Below the pieces are notes generated by a model. The model made no database searches. It worked only from the letters and a program-made list of their open reading frames with translations, and was not told the DNA's origin. Made by a program: the position numbers and the translations under genes. DNA of 64,000 bases from an uncultured Alphaproteobacteria bacterium (GTDB lineage: Bacteria > Pseudomonadota > Alphaproteobacteria > Rhodobacterales > Rhodobacteraceae). The stretch covers positions 186,001 to 250,000 of the forward strand of contig CACDWF010000001.1 of the NCBI GenBank assembly GCA_902556405.1, read 5' to 3'. Positions 18,991-28,287 of this stretch are shown in pieces (the stretch's first letter is position 1; the number at the start of each line of letters is the position of its first letter).

Positions 18991-19947
18991 TCACCTTGAT
19001 AATAGGATACCCTCTATAAGCACCTGAACTCTGAGCGCTTCATCTAAAGTTCCAAGTCTAGTGGTCTTTTTTTTGTATAGTTTATTTAATTCATCTAATT
19101 GTCCTTTGAGGCTAATAGCGCGAGGGTCTATTGGTTCCTCTCTGAGAGGAATAAACTCACCACCATCACTTTCGTAATCCTTATAAAACTCTGAAACTCT
19201 TCTACTTTTCTTTGCCCCGCGAATAGTCATTTCTTGCCTGTCGGGTTGGACTCCACCCACGCTGGCCAGAATGTTCACGCATTTTCCATCTTTAGTTTCA
19301 AGGCGAGCAAGCACATCGGTTTCACACAGCAAATCGTCTTTAGGGTAAACTGTTTTAGCCCACTTCAATTCAAGTTTGCCAAGTACTCGCTCAGAAAAGA
19401 ACAAAAAGTGTGATATCACTTCTCTGGTCATTCCTCCTTCTTCCCTGAATCGGAGCCAATCTGCGTCTTCTTGCCACTCTCTCGGCCATTTAGGATAAGT
19501 AACAACGATATCCACACCAATGATTTCGCCTAATTGCCCATTAGATTGTTCAAGAAGTAAATCGTTTAATGCTACACCTGCTGCCTGTGTAAAATTAACT
19601 GCTACTGGGATATTAAAATTTTTTAATCTCTTGATGAAATTCTCGCTGTGCTCTACATCAATACCTAAAGGCTTTTCTAAAAAAAGAGCTTTACCTTTCT
19701 GCGCAGTATTAATGGCGTATGCTTCTCTAACCTTCGGTGGACAAGCAAGATAAACTAAGTCTGCTGCATCAATTGCTTCTTCTGGATTTTCCATAATTTT
19801 AGCTTCACTATTAACTTCTATAGCTTTTTTGCATGCGTTTTTGTCAGGATCCCAAAGAAAGTTAGGCTCAAAGTTATCATGGATACTCATGTGCTGAAGC
19901 ATTCTTCGTCCCATAATTCCAAGCCCAATAATTGCTACTTTTATCAT
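18991..19947 (-). CDS. Gfo/Idh/MocA family NAD(P)-dependent oxidoreductase
   Basis: About 318 residues. The Rossmann motif GLGIMGRRM is at the N-terminus, then LFLEKPLGID, the conserved EKP step of the family. A C-terminal sheet domain contains GGMTREVISHFLFF, where the His is at the usual catalytic place. I chose the ATG at 19947, because TTAGGAGTATTG directly precedes it; the longer TTG start at 19968 would run through that ribosome-binding site. The substrate is probably a sugar, inositol or amino-acid derivative, but nothing here decides. It lies in a unit with deoD and the nitrilase-like gene. Confidence 0.87.
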   Translation of the reverse strand: MIKVAIIGLGIMGRRMLQHMSIHDNFEPNFLWDPDKNACKKAIEVNSEAKIMENPEEAIDAADLVYLACPPKVREAYAINTAQKGKALFLEKPLGIDVEHSENFIKRLKNFNIPVAVNFTQAAGVALNDLLLEQSNGQLGEIIGVDIVVTYPKWPREWQEDADWLRFREEGGMTREVISHFLFFSERVLGKLELKWAKTVYPKDDLLCETDVLARLETKDGKCVNILASVGGVQPDRQEMTIRGAKKSRRVSEFYKDYESDGGEFIPLREEPIDPRAISLKGQLDELNKLYKKKTTRLGTLDEALRVQVLIEGILLSR

Positions 19948-19970
19948 CAATACTCCTAATTTATTCAAAT

Positions 19971-20675
19971 CTAGAGAAATGCCGCTTCAAGAGCTATCTC
20001 CACCATATCGCTAAAACTGTTTTCACGATCTTTCGAGCTTAAGGCTTTTCCTGTTTGCAAATGGTCACTTATTGTAAGGATTGAAAGAGCCCTTCGTTTA
20101 TATCTCAACGCGAGATTGTACAATTCAGCAGTCTCCATTTCAACAGCAAGGATCCCATGTCGGGTTAACTCTTTGTTAAGGTCTGGTCTTTCGTCATAAA
20201 ATGTATCAGAGGAATATATTCCTCCCACATGTGTCTTTTTCTGTTTACTCTCAGCAATCGTCGTTGCGTTCTTAAGTAGGCCGAAATCAGCGCAAGGAGC
20301 GAAGTTCAGTTCCTTAAATATTGTAGATGAGGGAGTGGAGACGCTGGTGGCTGTCATAGCAATAACGATGTCTCTAAGACTGACTGTTTTTTGCATTCCT
20401 CCTGCTGATCCAATACGAATTAATGTTTTAGCATTATAGTCTCTTATTAGTTCATTAACATAAATCGAAAGTGAAGGCATCCCCATTCCTGAGCCATGTA
20501 TAGTAACCTTATTTTTTTTCCAAGAGCCGGTATATCCAAACATTCCCCTCACTGTATTAACTTCCGTAACATTTGATAAAAATTTGTTTGCAGCCCATTT
20601 AGCTCTAAGAGGGTCGCCTGGCATCAAAACCGTACCAGCTATGTCGCTTTTTTTTGCTCCAATATGTATGGTCAT
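19971..20675 (-). CDS. deoD: Purine-nucleoside phosphorylase, DeoD type
   Basis: A 234-residue hexameric-type purine nucleoside phosphorylase. The start is [26 protein letters not shown] with the phosphate-binding [14 protein letters not shown] follows, then RIGSAGG, and the substrate loop [13 protein letters not shown] near residue 180. The end contains LTISDHL with the catalytic Asp. It splits purine nucleosides with phosphate to base and ribose-1-phosphate. AGAGG lies before the ATG. It heads the minus-strand trio, so a nucleoside or sugar salvage role for the oxidoreductase next to it is possible. Confidence 0.94.
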   Translation of the reverse strand: MTIHIGAKKSDIAGTVLMPGDPLRAKWAANKFLSNVTEVNTVRGMFGYTGSWKKNKVTIHGSGMGMPSLSIYVNELIRDYNAKTLIRIGSAGGMQKTVSLRDIVIAMTATSVSTPSSTIFKELNFAPCADFGLLKNATTIAESKQKKTHVGGIYSSDTFYDERPDLNKELTRHGILAVEMETAELYNLALRYKRRALSILTISDHLQTGKALSSKDRENSFSDMVEIALEAAFL

Positions 20676-20824
20676 TTTTTACCTCTGCGATATTCAACTT
20701 TATCTCTTAAACATTTCTTCTACCACCAAAAATAGCAAGAGATTTTCGAACTATTGAAATAAGTTGCAAATATCTACTTTTTGAGTGACTATTTATAAGG
20801 TATGCAAAACAAAGGGGGGAATTA

Positions 20825-21187
20825 ATGCCATTAATACGAATCTCTGTGCCCGAAGGTACAGCTACTGAAAAAAAGCAAATAATTCATAAGCGAGTTCGGG
20901 AAGTGGTTCTTAAGACCCTAGCTCCTAAACAAGTAAGGTACGATTACGTTTCTATAACAGAAGCATTCGGTGTCATAGGTGACGGACTACCAGTTATTGA
21001 CGTAGACTTGCGCCCAGGACGGGAACCTGAAAGAAAAAAGGGATTGGTGGATGGTATTGCAGAAGTTCTTAATGAAACCATGGGAGTAGATGCGGTAGAT
21101 ATATATTGCATATTTAGAGAGACACCTGCTGCAGACCACTATACTGGAGGAGAACCTTTGCCGGAGTGGGTTCCAGCAGATAAATAA
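20825..21187 (+). CDS. Tautomerase superfamily protein
   Basis: A 120-residue protein starting MPLIRISVPEG. After Met removal Pro-1 would be the catalytic base of the 4-oxalocrotonate tautomerase superfamily. It is twice the length of the short 62-residue members. A second beta-alpha-like unit begins near residue 55 (LPVIDVDLRPGREPERKKGLVDGI). Long members include cis-3-chloroacrylate dehalogenase and malonate semialdehyde decarboxylase, but I cannot match the full residue set of either. An AAAGGGGGGAATT site precedes the ATG. The binding-protein gene of an ABC importer begins 50 bp later, so the two may share a transcript. Confidence 0.85.
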   Translation: MPLIRISVPEGTATEKKQIIHKRVREVVLKTLAPKQVRYDYVSITEAFGVIGDGLPVIDVDLRPGREPERKKGLVDGIAEVLNETMGVDAVDIYCIFRETPAADHYTGGEPLPEWVPADK

Positions 21188-21237
21188 ATGTATTCACGAG
21201 TATGATTTTAAAAAAAAAAATAACTTGGAGGAAAAAA

Positions 21238-22497
21238 ATGTTTTCAAAATTTAAAAAATTGAAATTAGCAACATTAGCATTTGCTACTGTAATAGCAGGT
21301 GGTGCCGTTGCTGATACAATAAAAATTGCTGGTTGGGGTGCTAAATCGGGACCTTTAAGATCATTTGGCGTTAATTCAGAAGCCATAATTAAAGCCGCAA
21401 TCGATAGAGTGAACGAGAACGGTGGGGTAAAACTTGCTGATGGATCAATGGCTAAAATGTCATACGACTATTATGACTCCGCTTGTAACGCTGAACAAGG
21501 TATTGCTATTGCCAGAAAAGTTGCATCAGAAACTAATGCATTGATTGGAATAGGGCCAACATGTTCAGGCGTTGCTGCAGCTAGTTTTGGTGTTTTCCAG
21601 AAAAAAGTAGGTGACTCAAGTGATACAGGCCTGCAAATGCCTTTGCTAACAGATACAGCTGTAAGAAATGGGCTAGCGAAAATCAGTCAATGGACATTCC
21701 GTAATACACCAAATGAACCCGATATGTATGATAAGTTGTTTGCTTGGATTGCAAAAACAAACCCTAATATAAAAACGATATATGGTGGTACAGAGACAAA
21801 CCAAGGACACTCAGCTGGTACATATAGTAAAGTAATCGTTCAAGCTGCCATCAGACACGGCTTCGAGTGGGTGAATGGGCCAATTGATGAGGTAAGTGAT
21901 AAAATTGGTAGTGGGTTCAAAAATGTTCTTTCGAGTTCATCTAACTGGCTAATGGAAGATACTAACTTTTCAGTTCAAGCTCGAGCATTTAAGAAATCTG
22001 GAGCTGATCTTTTCATAGTTTCATCACATCCTTTTACTACCTGTGGTTTTCTGAAGGAATTGTCTAGAATGAAGGGTATGCCTAAGATGATGGTAGGCTT
22101 GACTTCCTCTTCTTCAGCCGAAGTAATGAAAGGATGCCCCAAGCAGGCAGAAGGCATGATTATTCCAACAAGCTTTGCACCAATCACTGCTGCTGCTAAA
22201 GAAGTAGCCGCTCTCGCTGCTGCAAATGGTGGGTCTGCTGACTTGCACAGTGCTGCATCTTGGGAAAATGTCATGATTATTAAAGACGTTATAGAGGCTG
22301 TAGGAATTACAGGTGATCCTTCAAAAGTTAATGAAGAAAGAGCTAAAATTCGAGATGGATTAGAAGCTTTGGAAACTACTGAAGGTTTGATTGGTACAGT
22401 TACTAGAGTTCAAGACGAAGGTGAGGCCTTAAAGCCGTTCGTTTTTGTTCATGCAAAAAATGGTAACTGGGAAGTTCTACACGACCCAAGAAAATAA
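21238..22497 (+). CDS. Branched-chain amino acid-type ABC transporter substrate-binding protein
   Basis: About 419 residues from the ATG at 21238, which has a strong TTGGAGG site 7 nt upstream; the longer frame from 21202 would bury that site. A lysine-rich start and hydrophobic stretch ending GGAVA-DTI form a signal peptide. The mature part begins with IKIAGWGAKSGPLRSFG and follows the LivJ-like periplasmic binding protein fold. It supplies the permeases at 22576 onward. It is the only binding protein for two permease sets. The ligand may be a branched-chain amino acid, amide or other small polar molecule. Confidence 0.9.
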   Translation: MFSKFKKLKLATLAFATVIAGGAVADTIKIAGWGAKSGPLRSFGVNSEAIIKAAIDRVNENGGVKLADGSMAKMSYDYYDSACNAEQGIAIARKVASETNALIGIGPTCSGVAAASFGVFQKKVGDSSDTGLQMPLLTDTAVRNGLAKISQWTFRNTPNEPDMYDKLFAWIAKTNPNIKTIYGGTETNQGHSAGTYSKVIVQAAIRHGFEWVNGPIDEVSDKIGSGFKNVLSSSSNWLMEDTNFSVQARAFKKSGADLFIVSSHPFTTCGFLKELSRMKGMPKMMVGLTSSSSAEVMKGCPKQAEGMIIPTSFAPITAAAKEVAALAAANGGSADLHSAASWENVMIIKDVIEAVGITGDPSKVNEERAKIRDGLEALETTEGLIGTVTRVQDEGEALKPFVFVHAKNGNWEVLHDPRK

Positions 22498-22514
22498 TAT
22501 CGAAAAGAAAAGAT

Positions 22515-22550
22515 AGCCGAGTAAAATGAATTATATTTTACTCGGCTTTT
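22515..22550 (+). terminator. Hairpin with T-run after the Liv-type binding-protein gene
   Basis: A 13-bp perfect stem, AGCCGAGTAAAAT pairing with ATTTTACTCGGCT, around a 7-nt loop, followed by TTTT. It stands between the binding protein (stop 22497) and livH (start 22576). The form is that of an intrinsic terminator; as the permeases have no other obvious promoter, partial read-through giving more binding protein than permease is the likely effect. Confidence 0.8.
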
Positions 22551-22575
22551 CGTTATTTAAAAATAAAACTTTATT

Positions 22576-23469
22576 ATGTCTTTTGGCTTAATTGATATAC
22601 TCCAATCCTTAATTGATGGAATTCTATTTGGTTCAATTTACGCGTTGATTGGACTAGGCTTCACACTAATCTTTGGTGCAATGGAAAAGTTGAATATGGC
22701 CTATGCGGCATCCTCTATAGGAGGTGCTTACGTTGGATTAGGATTGGCCACACTTTTTTCACTTCCATTATTTCTCGTATTTTTAATTGGTCCTATCGCA
22801 GCCGGATTAATAAGTATTCTAGTATATCTTGTGTCCTTTCGTTTAATTCCCTCAACTAATCACCTCGGCTCTTTAATGGCATCAATAGGAGCCTTGTTTT
22901 TTATTGATGAGGTGATAATTCATGAAACACAAGGATCTCCTCTAACATTTCCGGAATTAGGAATTTTTGCAGAAGCTTATTTTATGCTCGGGGATCTCGG
23001 TTTTAGAGGGGATCTAATCTTCATTATGATTTTTGGGCTCATTTCGATGGGAGTAATTATTTATCTTTTGTATTATACTCGTCTTGGGCTAGCTACTAGA
23101 GCAGTTTCCCAACAAAATGTGGCGGCTAGGTTGTGTGGCATTCCAATTCATACCATTAATATTTCAACTTTCGTCCTTGCGGGTATTCTAGGTGGATTTG
23201 CAGGATGTATGGCAGCAGCATCGGTGGGCGTAATTTCCCCACTTCTTACTATCCCAATTACAATTAAGGGATTGATTGCTGCCGTAATAGGGGGCCTAGG
23301 AAGTATCCGTGGGGCTATTATTGCTGGACTTATGATAGGAGGCGTAGAAAATTTCTTTTTATTAGTAAGAGGGGTTAATGAAAGAGATATTTATGTTTTT
23401 CTTCTATTATTCGTATTCCTCGTTTTGAGACCTAATGGCCTTTTTGGAAATGAAATAAATAGAGATTGA
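22576..23469 (+). CDS. livH: Branched-chain amino acid-type ABC permease LivH (set 1)
   Basis: A 297-residue hydrophobic permease. It has the LivH opening LIDGILFGSIYALIGLGFTLIFGAMEKLNMAYA and about eight membrane segments. The cytoplasmic coupling loop reads TRLGLATRAVSQQNVAARLCGIPIHTIN near residue 172. The late GGLGSIRGAIIAGLMIGGVEN is the family signature. It pairs with LivM at 23471, which starts 1 bp after its stop. The set continues with both ATPases in the order H-M-G-F. The ligand is not readable from the permease. Confidence 0.92.
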   Translation: MSFGLIDILQSLIDGILFGSIYALIGLGFTLIFGAMEKLNMAYAASSIGGAYVGLGLATLFSLPLFLVFLIGPIAAGLISILVYLVSFRLIPSTNHLGSLMASIGALFFIDEVIIHETQGSPLTFPELGIFAEAYFMLGDLGFRGDLIFIMIFGLISMGVIIYLLYYTRLGLATRAVSQQNVAARLCGIPIHTINISTFVLAGILGGFAGCMAAASVGVISPLLTIPITIKGLIAAVIGGLGSIRGAIIAGLMIGGVENFFLLVRGVNERDIYVFLLLFVFLVLRPNGLFGNEINRD

Positions 23470-23470
23470 G

Positions 23471-24367
23471 ATGGAATATTATTTCGGAATATTACAGAAC
23501 ATCGGTTTTCATACCTTATTAGGGTTATCCGCCTATTTACTCTTGCTGACAGGGCAATTAAGTATGGCTCAGGTCGGGTTCTTTGCAATCGGAGCCTATG
23601 CTTCAGGTATTTTAACCGTTATTTATGGTATAAATATTTTTCTAGCTCTAGGTGTTGGTGCAATAATCGCTAGTTTTTTTGCTTTTCTAGTTGGGTTTCC
23701 AGCTTTGAGAATAAAGGGTCTAATGTTAGTTATAGCCACGATAGCTTTTTCTGAAATAGTTAGGTTATACTTTTTTAATCTAAGATGGCTCGTAGAAAAA
23801 GATGGTGTTGAGGTCGGGCCAGATGGGGCACAAGGCTTTCGAGAAATCAGATATTTTGCGGCAAATGGCTGGGAGCCCTCACATATTGTTTCATTTATTT
23901 GGATAGTAGTTATTTTAGTATTATTCGCTTTATGGTGGCTGGATAGAGTAAAAGCTGGTTCTGTTCTAAGAGCTGTTGGCGAGGATGAGTTAGCTGCTCA
24001 AAGTTCTGGGATTAATCTTACTGTTGTAAAGGTAAGTGCTATGACCGGTGGTGGATTTATTGCCGGAATTGCAGGAGGGTTATATGCGCACTCGACAACA
24101 TATGTTGATCACAATAGCTTCACTATATTATTAGCAACATTCGCTGTTGCTTATCCAATTCTGGGCGGACTAAAAAATGTTTTTGGTACTCTTTTTGCGG
24201 TTATATTCATTCAAGGGATACTAATAGAGGGCTTGAGATTTTTAGGAGATTACCGAAATTTGTTGTTCGGATTGCTGATAATCCTTGTAATGAACTTTTA
24301 CCCTAAGGGATTGATCAATATACCCATATTTAATTGGTCTAAGCTCTTTAAAAGAAGAGATCTATAA
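23471..24367 (+). CDS. livM: Branched-chain amino acid-type ABC permease LivM (set 1)
   Basis: A 298-residue inner-membrane permease. The opening GLSAYLLLLTGQLSMAQVGFFAIGAYASGIL is diagnostic for LivM. PALRIKGLMLVIATIAFSEIVRL follows, and the coupling loop is VKAGSVLRAVGEDELAAQSSGIN near residue 158. GGLKNVFGTLFAVIFIQGILIEGLRF marks the last membrane part. It forms a heterodimer with LivH and is followed by livG after 3 bp. Confidence 0.92.
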   Translation: MEYYFGILQNIGFHTLLGLSAYLLLLTGQLSMAQVGFFAIGAYASGILTVIYGINIFLALGVGAIIASFFAFLVGFPALRIKGLMLVIATIAFSEIVRLYFFNLRWLVEKDGVEVGPDGAQGFREIRYFAANGWEPSHIVSFIWIVVILVLFALWWLDRVKAGSVLRAVGEDELAAQSSGINLTVVKVSAMTGGGFIAGIAGGLYAHSTTYVDHNSFTILLATFAVAYPILGGLKNVFGTLFAVIFIQGILIEGLRFLGDYRNLLFGLLIILVMNFYPKGLINIPIFNWSKLFKRRDL

Positions 24368-24370
24368 TCC

Positions 24371-25111
24371 ATGCTGAAAATTAAAAATATTGGAAAAAAT
24401 TTTGGTGGTGTTAAAGCAGTTGATGACTTATCTTTTAACGTTGATAAGGGAGAGATCGTTGGATTGATAGGCCCTAATGGTTCTGGGAAAAGTACCACCA
24501 TAAATTTAATTTGTGGAGTTTTTCCTGTTGACTTCGGCAACATCTCCGTGAACGAGCAAAACATTAGTAGTCTCCCCACTCATGAAAGGGTAGCAAGTGG
24601 TATTTCGAGAACCTTTCAAAACATACGATTATTTAAAGATTTAAGCGTATGGCAAAATATATGGGTAGCGTTACAACAGGATAGTGATCAAAGTTCAGGA
24701 TGGATGCGAGAATGGTTTGGTAATTCCAAACTTCAGAAAGAAAAAATTAAGGAAATATTGGTTTTTTCTGGTTTAGGAGATAGGTTTGACGACTTAGCCG
24801 GAAATTTGTCATTTGGTGAGCAACGTAGACTTGAGTTGGCAAGAGCGATTGCTTCTAAGCCTAAGTTGATATTATTAGATGAGCCTGCAGCTGGAATGAA
24901 TTCTGATGAGGTTGCTGACTTAAGGCAAAGAATTTTAGATCTAAAGAAACTAGGCCTTACTGTTTTGTTGGTAGAGCATGTAATGGAGCTTGTAATGAAC
25001 GTAGTTGACAGAATTGTTGTACTCAATTTTGGAAAAAAAATTGCTGAGGGCAGTCCCGAAAATATACAAAATAACAAGGATGTTCAAAAAGCATATTTGG
25101 GTGGTGCCTAA
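24371..25111 (+). CDS. livG: Branched-chain amino acid-type ABC ATPase LivG (set 1)
   Basis: A 246-residue ATPase with every motif present: Walker A GPNGSGKST, the LivG phrase RTFQNIRLFKDLSVWQNIWVAL, signature LSFGEQRRLELARA, Walker B LILLDEPAAGM, and the switch His in VLLVEHVMEL. It couples ATP hydrolysis to transport with LivF encoded 2 bp downstream. Compared with the second LivG-like protein at 27652, this one is full length and canonical, which makes set 1 the presumed active importer. Confidence 0.94.
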   Translation: MLKIKNIGKNFGGVKAVDDLSFNVDKGEIVGLIGPNGSGKSTTINLICGVFPVDFGNISVNEQNISSLPTHERVASGISRTFQNIRLFKDLSVWQNIWVALQQDSDQSSGWMREWFGNSKLQKEKIKEILVFSGLGDRFDDLAGNLSFGEQRRLELARAIASKPKLILLDEPAAGMNSDEVADLRQRILDLKKLGLTVLLVEHVMELVMNVVDRIVVLNFGKKIAEGSPENIQNNKDVQKAYLGGA

Positions 25112-25113
25112 TT

Positions 25114-25848
25114 ATGGCAGGAGAAAAAATATTAGAAGTCGAAGGTCTTGAAACTTCCTACGACATGATTAAAGCCCTTAAGGGAGTCAGTATCTCTGCA
25201 TTATCTGGAAAATTAACATGTATTCTAGGGCCAAATGGTGCAGGAAAGTCAACACTGCTCTTTACATTAGCGGGTATCCTTAATTCAGACCAAGGTAAAG
25301 TGATTTTTGCCGGTGAAGATATCACCAATCAAAAAACTAGCGATCTTGTGGAGAAAGGATTAGCTTTAGTACCAGAAAATCGATTAATTTTTCCGCATCT
25401 GACAGTTAAAGAGAACTTGCTAGCGGGTGCATATGCACGTTTAGCTAAAGAACGGGAAAAAGTGGAGCAAGATATATCTGCGATGTATGCGCGCTTTCCT
25501 GTTCTAAAAGAAAGAAGCAGTCAGCTAGGTGGTACCATGTCAGGTGGAGAGCAGCAAATGCTTGCTGTTGCAAGAGCACTTATGTCTAAGCCTAAGCTCC
25601 TTCTCATGGATGAACCTTCTGTTGGTCTTGCACCAATGATCGTTGATGAAATTTTTTCAATAATCAAGCAATTAAACGCTGAAGGGATTTCTATTGTGTT
25701 AGTTGAGCAAAATGCCTCGAAAGCTCTAGAAATTGGAGATTATTTTTATTTGCTTGATCAGGGAAAGCAAATTTTCGGTGGTTCAAGGGAAGCCATATTA
25801 AAGGAAAATATCATTAAGAAGGCATACTTAGGCGAAAGCGCTGGATAA
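25114..25848 (+). CDS. livF: Branched-chain amino acid-type ABC ATPase LivF (set 1)
   Basis: A 244-residue ATPase. Walker A GPNGAGKST, the LivF phrase PENRLIFPHLTVKENLLAGA, signature MSGGEQQMLAVARA, Walker B LLLMDEPSVGLAP, and VLVEQN with the Gln that LivF proteins carry at the switch position. It pairs with LivG. The gene ends 11 bp before a second livH-like gene, so set 2 is in the same operon. Confidence 0.94.
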   Translation: MAGEKILEVEGLETSYDMIKALKGVSISALSGKLTCILGPNGAGKSTLLFTLAGILNSDQGKVIFAGEDITNQKTSDLVEKGLALVPENRLIFPHLTVKENLLAGAYARLAKEREKVEQDISAMYARFPVLKERSSQLGGTMSGGEQQMLAVARALMSKPKLLLMDEPSVGLAPMIVDEIFSIIKQLNAEGISIVLVEQNASKALEIGDYFYLLDQGKQIFGGSREAILKENIIKKAYLGESAG

Positions 25849-25859
25849 AACAGAAGAAA

Positions 25860-26756
25860 ATGGAATACATTCAGATTTCTATAGATGGCATTTTGTATGG
25901 ATCCTCTTATTCTTTAATTGCCTTAGGGTTTTCATTGGTGTTTGGTGTTATGCGCAGAATAAACCTAGCTTATGGATCTAGTCTTTTGTTAGGTGTCGCG
26001 ATAGCACTTTGGGTAGAAAACGAGCTAAATATAAGCATAATATTTTTCATTCCAATTGTTTTGTTCTTTTGTAGTATGTCTAATCTATATGTAGAGCGTT
26101 TTTGTTTTGCTCCACATAATACTAAAGCGGGTGTAGTCGTTTCAATGATCTCTAGTTTTGCAATTTGGATGCAGCTGGATGAGATAAGCTCTCAACTTCT
26201 TCCTGATAGGACACACTCGTTTCCGTCTCTGCAAATTTCAACATTTGAGGTTGGGGGACTTTTTTTTAGAGGTGACCAGATCTTGAATATATTCATTGCA
26301 TTTTTTATTTCGGCTATTTTGTTTTTGGCAGTATATAAAACTAAGTATGGAATAGTATTGAGAGCCGTTGCGAATTCTGCGGATACCGCAAAGCTTATGG
26401 GTTGTAATACAAAGCTTGTTAATTCTTTAACATTTATATTGGCTGGTGTTCTCGGCGGTATTGCAGCATTTTTGGTGTTATCAACCGAGTCCCAAGTTAC
26501 ACCACTATTTGGCTTTTGGTGTACTGTCAAAGGTTTAGTTGCAATGATGATAGGAGGGTTAGGCTCTCTTACTGGAGCATTTTGGGGAGGATTATTACTT
26601 GGATTATTAGAAGCGCATTTTTCATACCATTTCGGTCCAGTTTTTAGAGAAATTACGACTTTTTCCATTTTATTAATCGTTTTGATAATTCGGCCAGGAG
26701 GATTAATGGGTGTCAATATCTACAAAGATCTTAAATCTAGAGATGAAAGAATATAA
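25860..26756 (+). CDS. LivH-like ABC permease (set 2)
   Basis: A 298-residue permease of the same family as the protein at 22576, but clearly diverged. It opens with ISIDGILYGSSYSLIALGFSLVFGVMRRINLAYG. The coupling loop is KTKYGIVLRAVANSADTAKLMGCNTKLVN, and the late segment GGLGSLTGAFWGGLLLGLLEAHFSYHFG. It is in the same operon as set 1, 11 bp after livF, and abuts the next LivM-like gene. No second binding protein is found, so set 2 either shares the one at 21238 or uses one encoded elsewhere. Confidence 0.9.
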   Translation: MEYIQISIDGILYGSSYSLIALGFSLVFGVMRRINLAYGSSLLLGVAIALWVENELNISIIFFIPIVLFFCSMSNLYVERFCFAPHNTKAGVVVSMISSFAIWMQLDEISSQLLPDRTHSFPSLQISTFEVGGLFFRGDQILNIFIAFFISAILFLAVYKTKYGIVLRAVANSADTAKLMGCNTKLVNSLTFILAGVLGGIAAFLVLSTESQVTPLFGFWCTVKGLVAMMIGGLGSLTGAFWGGLLLGLLEAHFSYHFGPVFREITTFSILLIVLIIRPGGLMGVNIYKDLKSRDERI

Positions 26757-27659
26757 ATGTCTTTATACTTCGTAACGATCTTGACAAATATGACTTTGAT
26801 TTCTTTTATCGCGATATCTGCATATTTAATCTTGATTGTGGGTGAGGTATCGTTTGGGCAACAGGCATTTTTTGGTATAGGGGCTTACATTACAGCAACC
26901 TTAACCACTTTACTCGGCCTAGACATAGTGATTGCTTTATTTTTTTCATTTATGGTCAGTGCGTCTTTCGCATTAGTTTTAAGTGTTTTAACTATAAGGC
27001 TATCTGGCTTTTATTTTGCAGTTGCCAGTCTATCTTTTGCTGAATTATTTAGGCTGTCTCTATATAAGATAGAATACACTGTTGAAACAAATTCAGGAAC
27101 TGTAGGTCCAAATGGTCCTGAGGGATTTCAGAACATTCGTTGGATTTTCGAAAATAATGTTTCTCCTGATAATTTTCTAGTTATCGCTGTATCAAGTCTT
27201 TTGGCTTTAATAATACTTTTAATATTTATGGAAAATTCGAAGCTATTCAAAAACGCCAGATTGGTAGGGAAAGACCAAATTGTGGCCCAGTCTATTGGGA
27301 TCAGGCCCTTTTTCTATCGTGTTGGGTTCATTACTTTGGCTGGTGGAGTAGCTGGTTTTGGAGGTGGCTTATTCGCTTTATTTAACACTTATATTGAGCC
27401 CTCTATGTTTGGAATTATGCTTGGTGTCCACGGATTGGCTTATTCTATCATTGGAGGCTTAGGCTACCCTTTGGGTCCCTTAATAGGGGTTTTCATTGAT
27501 ATTGGTTTATTGGAAAGTGTTCGTTTTTTGTCAGAGTATCGAATGATCTTATTTGGTGGTTTAGTTGCAGCTATTTTAATTATTTTTCCAGAGGGGATTA
27601 TAAGTCCCCGGCTCATAAGTAGAATAAAACGTAAATTAGTGAAAAAGACCAATGCTTGA
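26757..27659 (+). CDS. LivM-like ABC permease (set 2)
   Basis: A 300-residue permease beginning immediately after the stop of the LivH-like gene. ISAYLILIVGEVSFGQQAFFGIGAYITATL matches the LivM opening, RLSGFYFAVASLSFAELFRL follows, and the coupling loop is KNARLVGKDQIVAQSIGIRPFFYRV. The set-1 loop residues are only partly shared. The C-terminus is basic (RIKRKLVKKT) and overlaps the next ATPase gene by 8 bp. It should form the second channel with the protein encoded at 25860. Confidence 0.9.
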   Translation: MSLYFVTILTNMTLISFIAISAYLILIVGEVSFGQQAFFGIGAYITATLTTLLGLDIVIALFFSFMVSASFALVLSVLTIRLSGFYFAVASLSFAELFRLSLYKIEYTVETNSGTVGPNGPEGFQNIRWIFENNVSPDNFLVIAVSSLLALIILLIFMENSKLFKNARLVGKDQIVAQSIGIRPFFYRVGFITLAGGVAGFGGGLFALFNTYIEPSMFGIMLGVHGLAYSIIGGLGYPLGPLIGVFIDIGLLESVRFLSEYRMILFGGLVAAILIIFPEGIISPRLISRIKRKLVKKTNA

Positions 27660-28287
27660 GCTAAAGGGTTTAAAGAAGCTATTTAAAGGAATTTCTGTTC
27701 TGAATGGTGTCGATATTTCGATCCAACAAGGCACCAAAATTGGTTTGTCCGGTGGAAATGGAACTGGAAAATCAACCCTCTTGAATATTGCAACAGGTTT
27801 TCTAACGCCAGAAGAGGGAGCAATAATTTTAAATGGAGATAATATAACTCATTTTGAGGCGTGGAAATTCGCTAGATTGGGAGTGAAAAGAACTTTTCAA
27901 AAGGTCAGATTTAACGAAGCTTTAATTCTGAAAGAGCAATTGCATACTAGCGACGCAATTATTAAGAGAAATCTAGATATGCTTAAGGATGCTGGTTTAA
28001 TTGACTATCTTTATGCTTTTCCAAATGAAGTTCCGTTACCCATACTAAGAAAAGTAGAGGTTATACGAGCTCTGTTGGAGCGTCCAAGATATCTCTTCTT
28101 AGACGAACCTTCTGCTGGAATGGCAGCAACTGATTTGCATGATTTTGGAGAGTTTTTGAAAGAGCATCTAGACGCCGACATTTCTTTAGTAGTTGTGGAA
28201 CACCGACTGGAGCTGATGAAAAAAATTGATGCTAATATAATTGAGCTTCGAGATGGCAAGCTTGATAACGGAAATATTATTGCATGA
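27652..28287 (+). CDS. LivG-like ABC ATPase, short, signature motif degenerate (set 2)
   Basis: Only 211 residues against 246 for the set-1 LivG. Walker A is intact (SGGNGTGKSTLL), RTFQKVRFNEALILKEQL corresponds to the Q-loop region, Walker B is YLFLDEPSAGM and the switch His is in VVVEHRLEL. The ABC signature, however, reads PLPILRKVEVIRAL where LSxGxxRxxExARA is expected, so the conserved Ser/Gly are gone. The missing length falls between Q-loop and signature, in the helical domain. It may therefore contribute only one competent ATP site in the heterodimer with the next gene product. Confidence 0.88.
   Translation: MLELKGLKKLFKGISVLNGVDISIQQGTKIGLSGGNGTGKSTLLNIATGFLTPEEGAIILNGDNITHFEAWKFARLGVKRTFQKVRFNEALILKEQLHTSDAIIKRNLDMLKDAGLIDYLYAFPNEVPLPILRKVEVIRALLERPRYLFLDEPSAGMAATDLHDFGEFLKEHLDADISLVVVEHRLELMKKIDANIIELRDGKLDNGNIIA

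Noticed and set aside
20825-21187. Tautomerase as a cis-chloroacrylate dehalogenase
   Set aside because: Pro-1 and some Arg residues fit the superfamily, but I could not place the complete catalytic set, so only the family is claimed.
26192-26716. Long minus-strand open frame of 174 codons
   Set aside because: It is fully antisense to the LivH-like permease at 25860, which has family motifs throughout; the reverse frame has no recognisable domain.
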